From: Christensenellaceae bacterium
GTDB taxonomy: Bacteria; Bacillota; Clostridia; Christensenellales; Aristaeellaceae
DNA length: 33,891 nt
NCBI GenBank assembly: GCA_022510815.1
Contig: JAFLST010000002.1
Span: 1 to 33,891, forward strand
Direction: 5' to 3'
Shown here: in pieces, positions 33,091-33,891 of the stretch
How positions within the stretch are numbered: position 1 is the first letter of the stretch
Layout: every line of letters starts with the position of its first letter
The notes under the pieces: model-generated
Database searches by the model: none
What the model was told of the DNA's origin: nothing
Seen by the model: the letters and a program-made list of their open reading frames with translations, nothing else
Translations under genes and position numbers: made by a program

Positions 33091-33891
33091 GGCGTCTGAC
33101 CTCCTTGGGGCCCGCGTGCAGGAAGCGGCGATACCATGGCAGGCGCGCCGAACCATAGGCGGGCAGGGGCGTATCCGCCCCGTTCATGCGCCCGGCAATG
33201 CGCAGGAGAGCGCTGCGGGCTTCGCAGTCAATGTCAAGGACGGAAATATGCTGAAGCGTTGCGCGATACACGCAGGGGTCGTCCGGCACCTCGCCCAGCA
33301 GCGGCACGTCAAGGGTGTCCGCGACCGTGCGGGCGCTGTACATCTCGCCAGAGAGAACCAGATCGGGAATCAGCCGGTTGACGATCACCTGCGGTCGGGG
33401 CAGGCCCTTCTTCTCCATGATGGGAATGACCCGCTCCACGTTGCGGATGCACACGTCGTCCGGCGTGCAGATGACGACCGTCTCGTCGATCTCCTTGTTC
33501 ATCAGGCCGCGCAGGCTGCGCTCGATGCCGGCGGGGCAGTCGATCAGCGCGACGTCAAAGCTGTCCTTCAGCTCGGACAGCACCCGGCGGAAGGCTTTCG
33601 GATCCAGCTCCTTGGCCCGCGCGAACTGACTGGCCGGGAGCAGCGACAGGTTCGGTTCGCCCTCGGGGCTGATGAGCGCCTGCGAAAGAGCGCAGACCCT
33701 TTCAGCCACGTCAAGCAGGTCGAACACAATGCGGCTTTCCACGCCCAGCAGCGCGTCCTGATCCCGCAGGCCGATATCCGTGTCCACAATGCAGACCTTG
33801 CGTCCCTGCCGTGCCAGCGCCCGGGCCAGATTCGCGGTGATGGTGCTCTTGCCAACGCCGCCCTTGCCGGACGCAATCATCCAGATCTTAG
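33080..33891 (-). CDS. minD: Septum-site determining ATPase MinD (5' end outside window)
   Basis: MinD is a membrane-cycling ParA-type ATPase that keeps division at midcell. The visible 270 residues start within the N-terminal strand: KIWMIASGKGGVGKST carries the deviant Walker A (signature Lys). VDTDIGLRDQDALLG, FDVALIDCPAGIERSL (Walker B) and ICTPDDVCIRNVERV follow. The C-terminus (PWYRRFLHAGPKEVRRLDR) could be the membrane-targeting amphipathic helix. The frame is open to the window edge without a start having a ribosome site, so the true start lies beyond 33891. It is followed by rodA with overlapping ends. Confidence 0.95.
   Translation of the reverse strand, partial: KIWMIASGKGGVGKSTITANLARALARQGRKVCIVDTDIGLRDQDALLGVESRIVFDLLDVAERVCALSQALISPEGEPNLSLLPASQFARAKELDPKAFRRVLSELKDSFDVALIDCPAGIERSLRGLMNKEIDETVVICTPDDVCIRNVERVIPIMEKKGLPRPQVIVNRLIPDLVLSGEMYSARTVADTLDVPLLGEVPDDPCVYRATLQHISVLDIDCEARSALLRIAGRMNGADTPLPAYGSARLPWYRRFLHAGPKEVRRLDR

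Overview
The window looks like a chromosomal segment of a fairly GC-rich, spore-forming member of the Clostridia (Firmicutes). The evidence is a GlgB-GlgC-GlgD-GlgA glycogen cluster with the Firmicutes-type GlgD subunit, a spoIID-spoIIQ pair, RNase J, Rex, a YlbF-family protein, a SAM-I riboswitch before metK, and consensus sigma-A promoters with AGGAGG ribosome sites. I cannot name the genus. No tRNA, rRNA, CRISPR array, insertion sequence or prophage gene was seen. Most genes are core functions.

Layout. 1-3688 (minus): spoIID, a spoIIQ-like M23 gene with a degenerate metal site, and glmS. 3882-10555 (plus): the glycogen operon glgB-glgC-glgD-glgA, closed by a strong terminator; GlgB and GlgA both carry long Lys/Ala/Pro-rich C-terminal tails. 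10577-15124 (minus): an unusual three-gene operon. It encodes a YidC domain fused to a TagF-like CDP-glycerol transferase, a three-domain protein (two nucleotidyltransferase domains plus PEP mutase), and a small membrane protein. 15187-18222 (plus): rpmH-rnpA-yidD-yidC-khpB. 18503-20368 (minus): metK and mscL behind a SAM-I riboswitch. 20426-24718 (plus): a P-loop kinase, the SRP RNA, glyA and rnjA. 25005-27809 (plus): a YlbF-family gene, mltG and a U32-family gene. 27926-30327 (plus): rex and a VanW-domain protein. 30369-31790 (minus): a TetR regulator and a GNAT-pyrophosphatase-like fusion. 31885-33891 (minus): rodA and minD, the latter cut by the window edge.

How the genes fit together. 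Four themes are envelope biogenesis (glmS, mltG, rodA, VanW, and the possible polymer operon), sporulation (spoIID, spoIIQ), carbon storage (glg) and RNA/translation housekeeping (rpmH, rnpA, khpB, ffs, rnjA, the U32 gene). The part most likely to hold something little described is 10632-14846. PEP mutase is the entry step to C-P bond (phosphonate) metabolism. Its fusion to two nucleotidyltransferase domains, next to a membrane-anchored TagF-like transferase, suggests a pathway that activates a phosphonate or polyol phosphate with CTP and attaches it to a surface polymer. That pathway is inference; the domain architectures and operon structure are read from the sequence.
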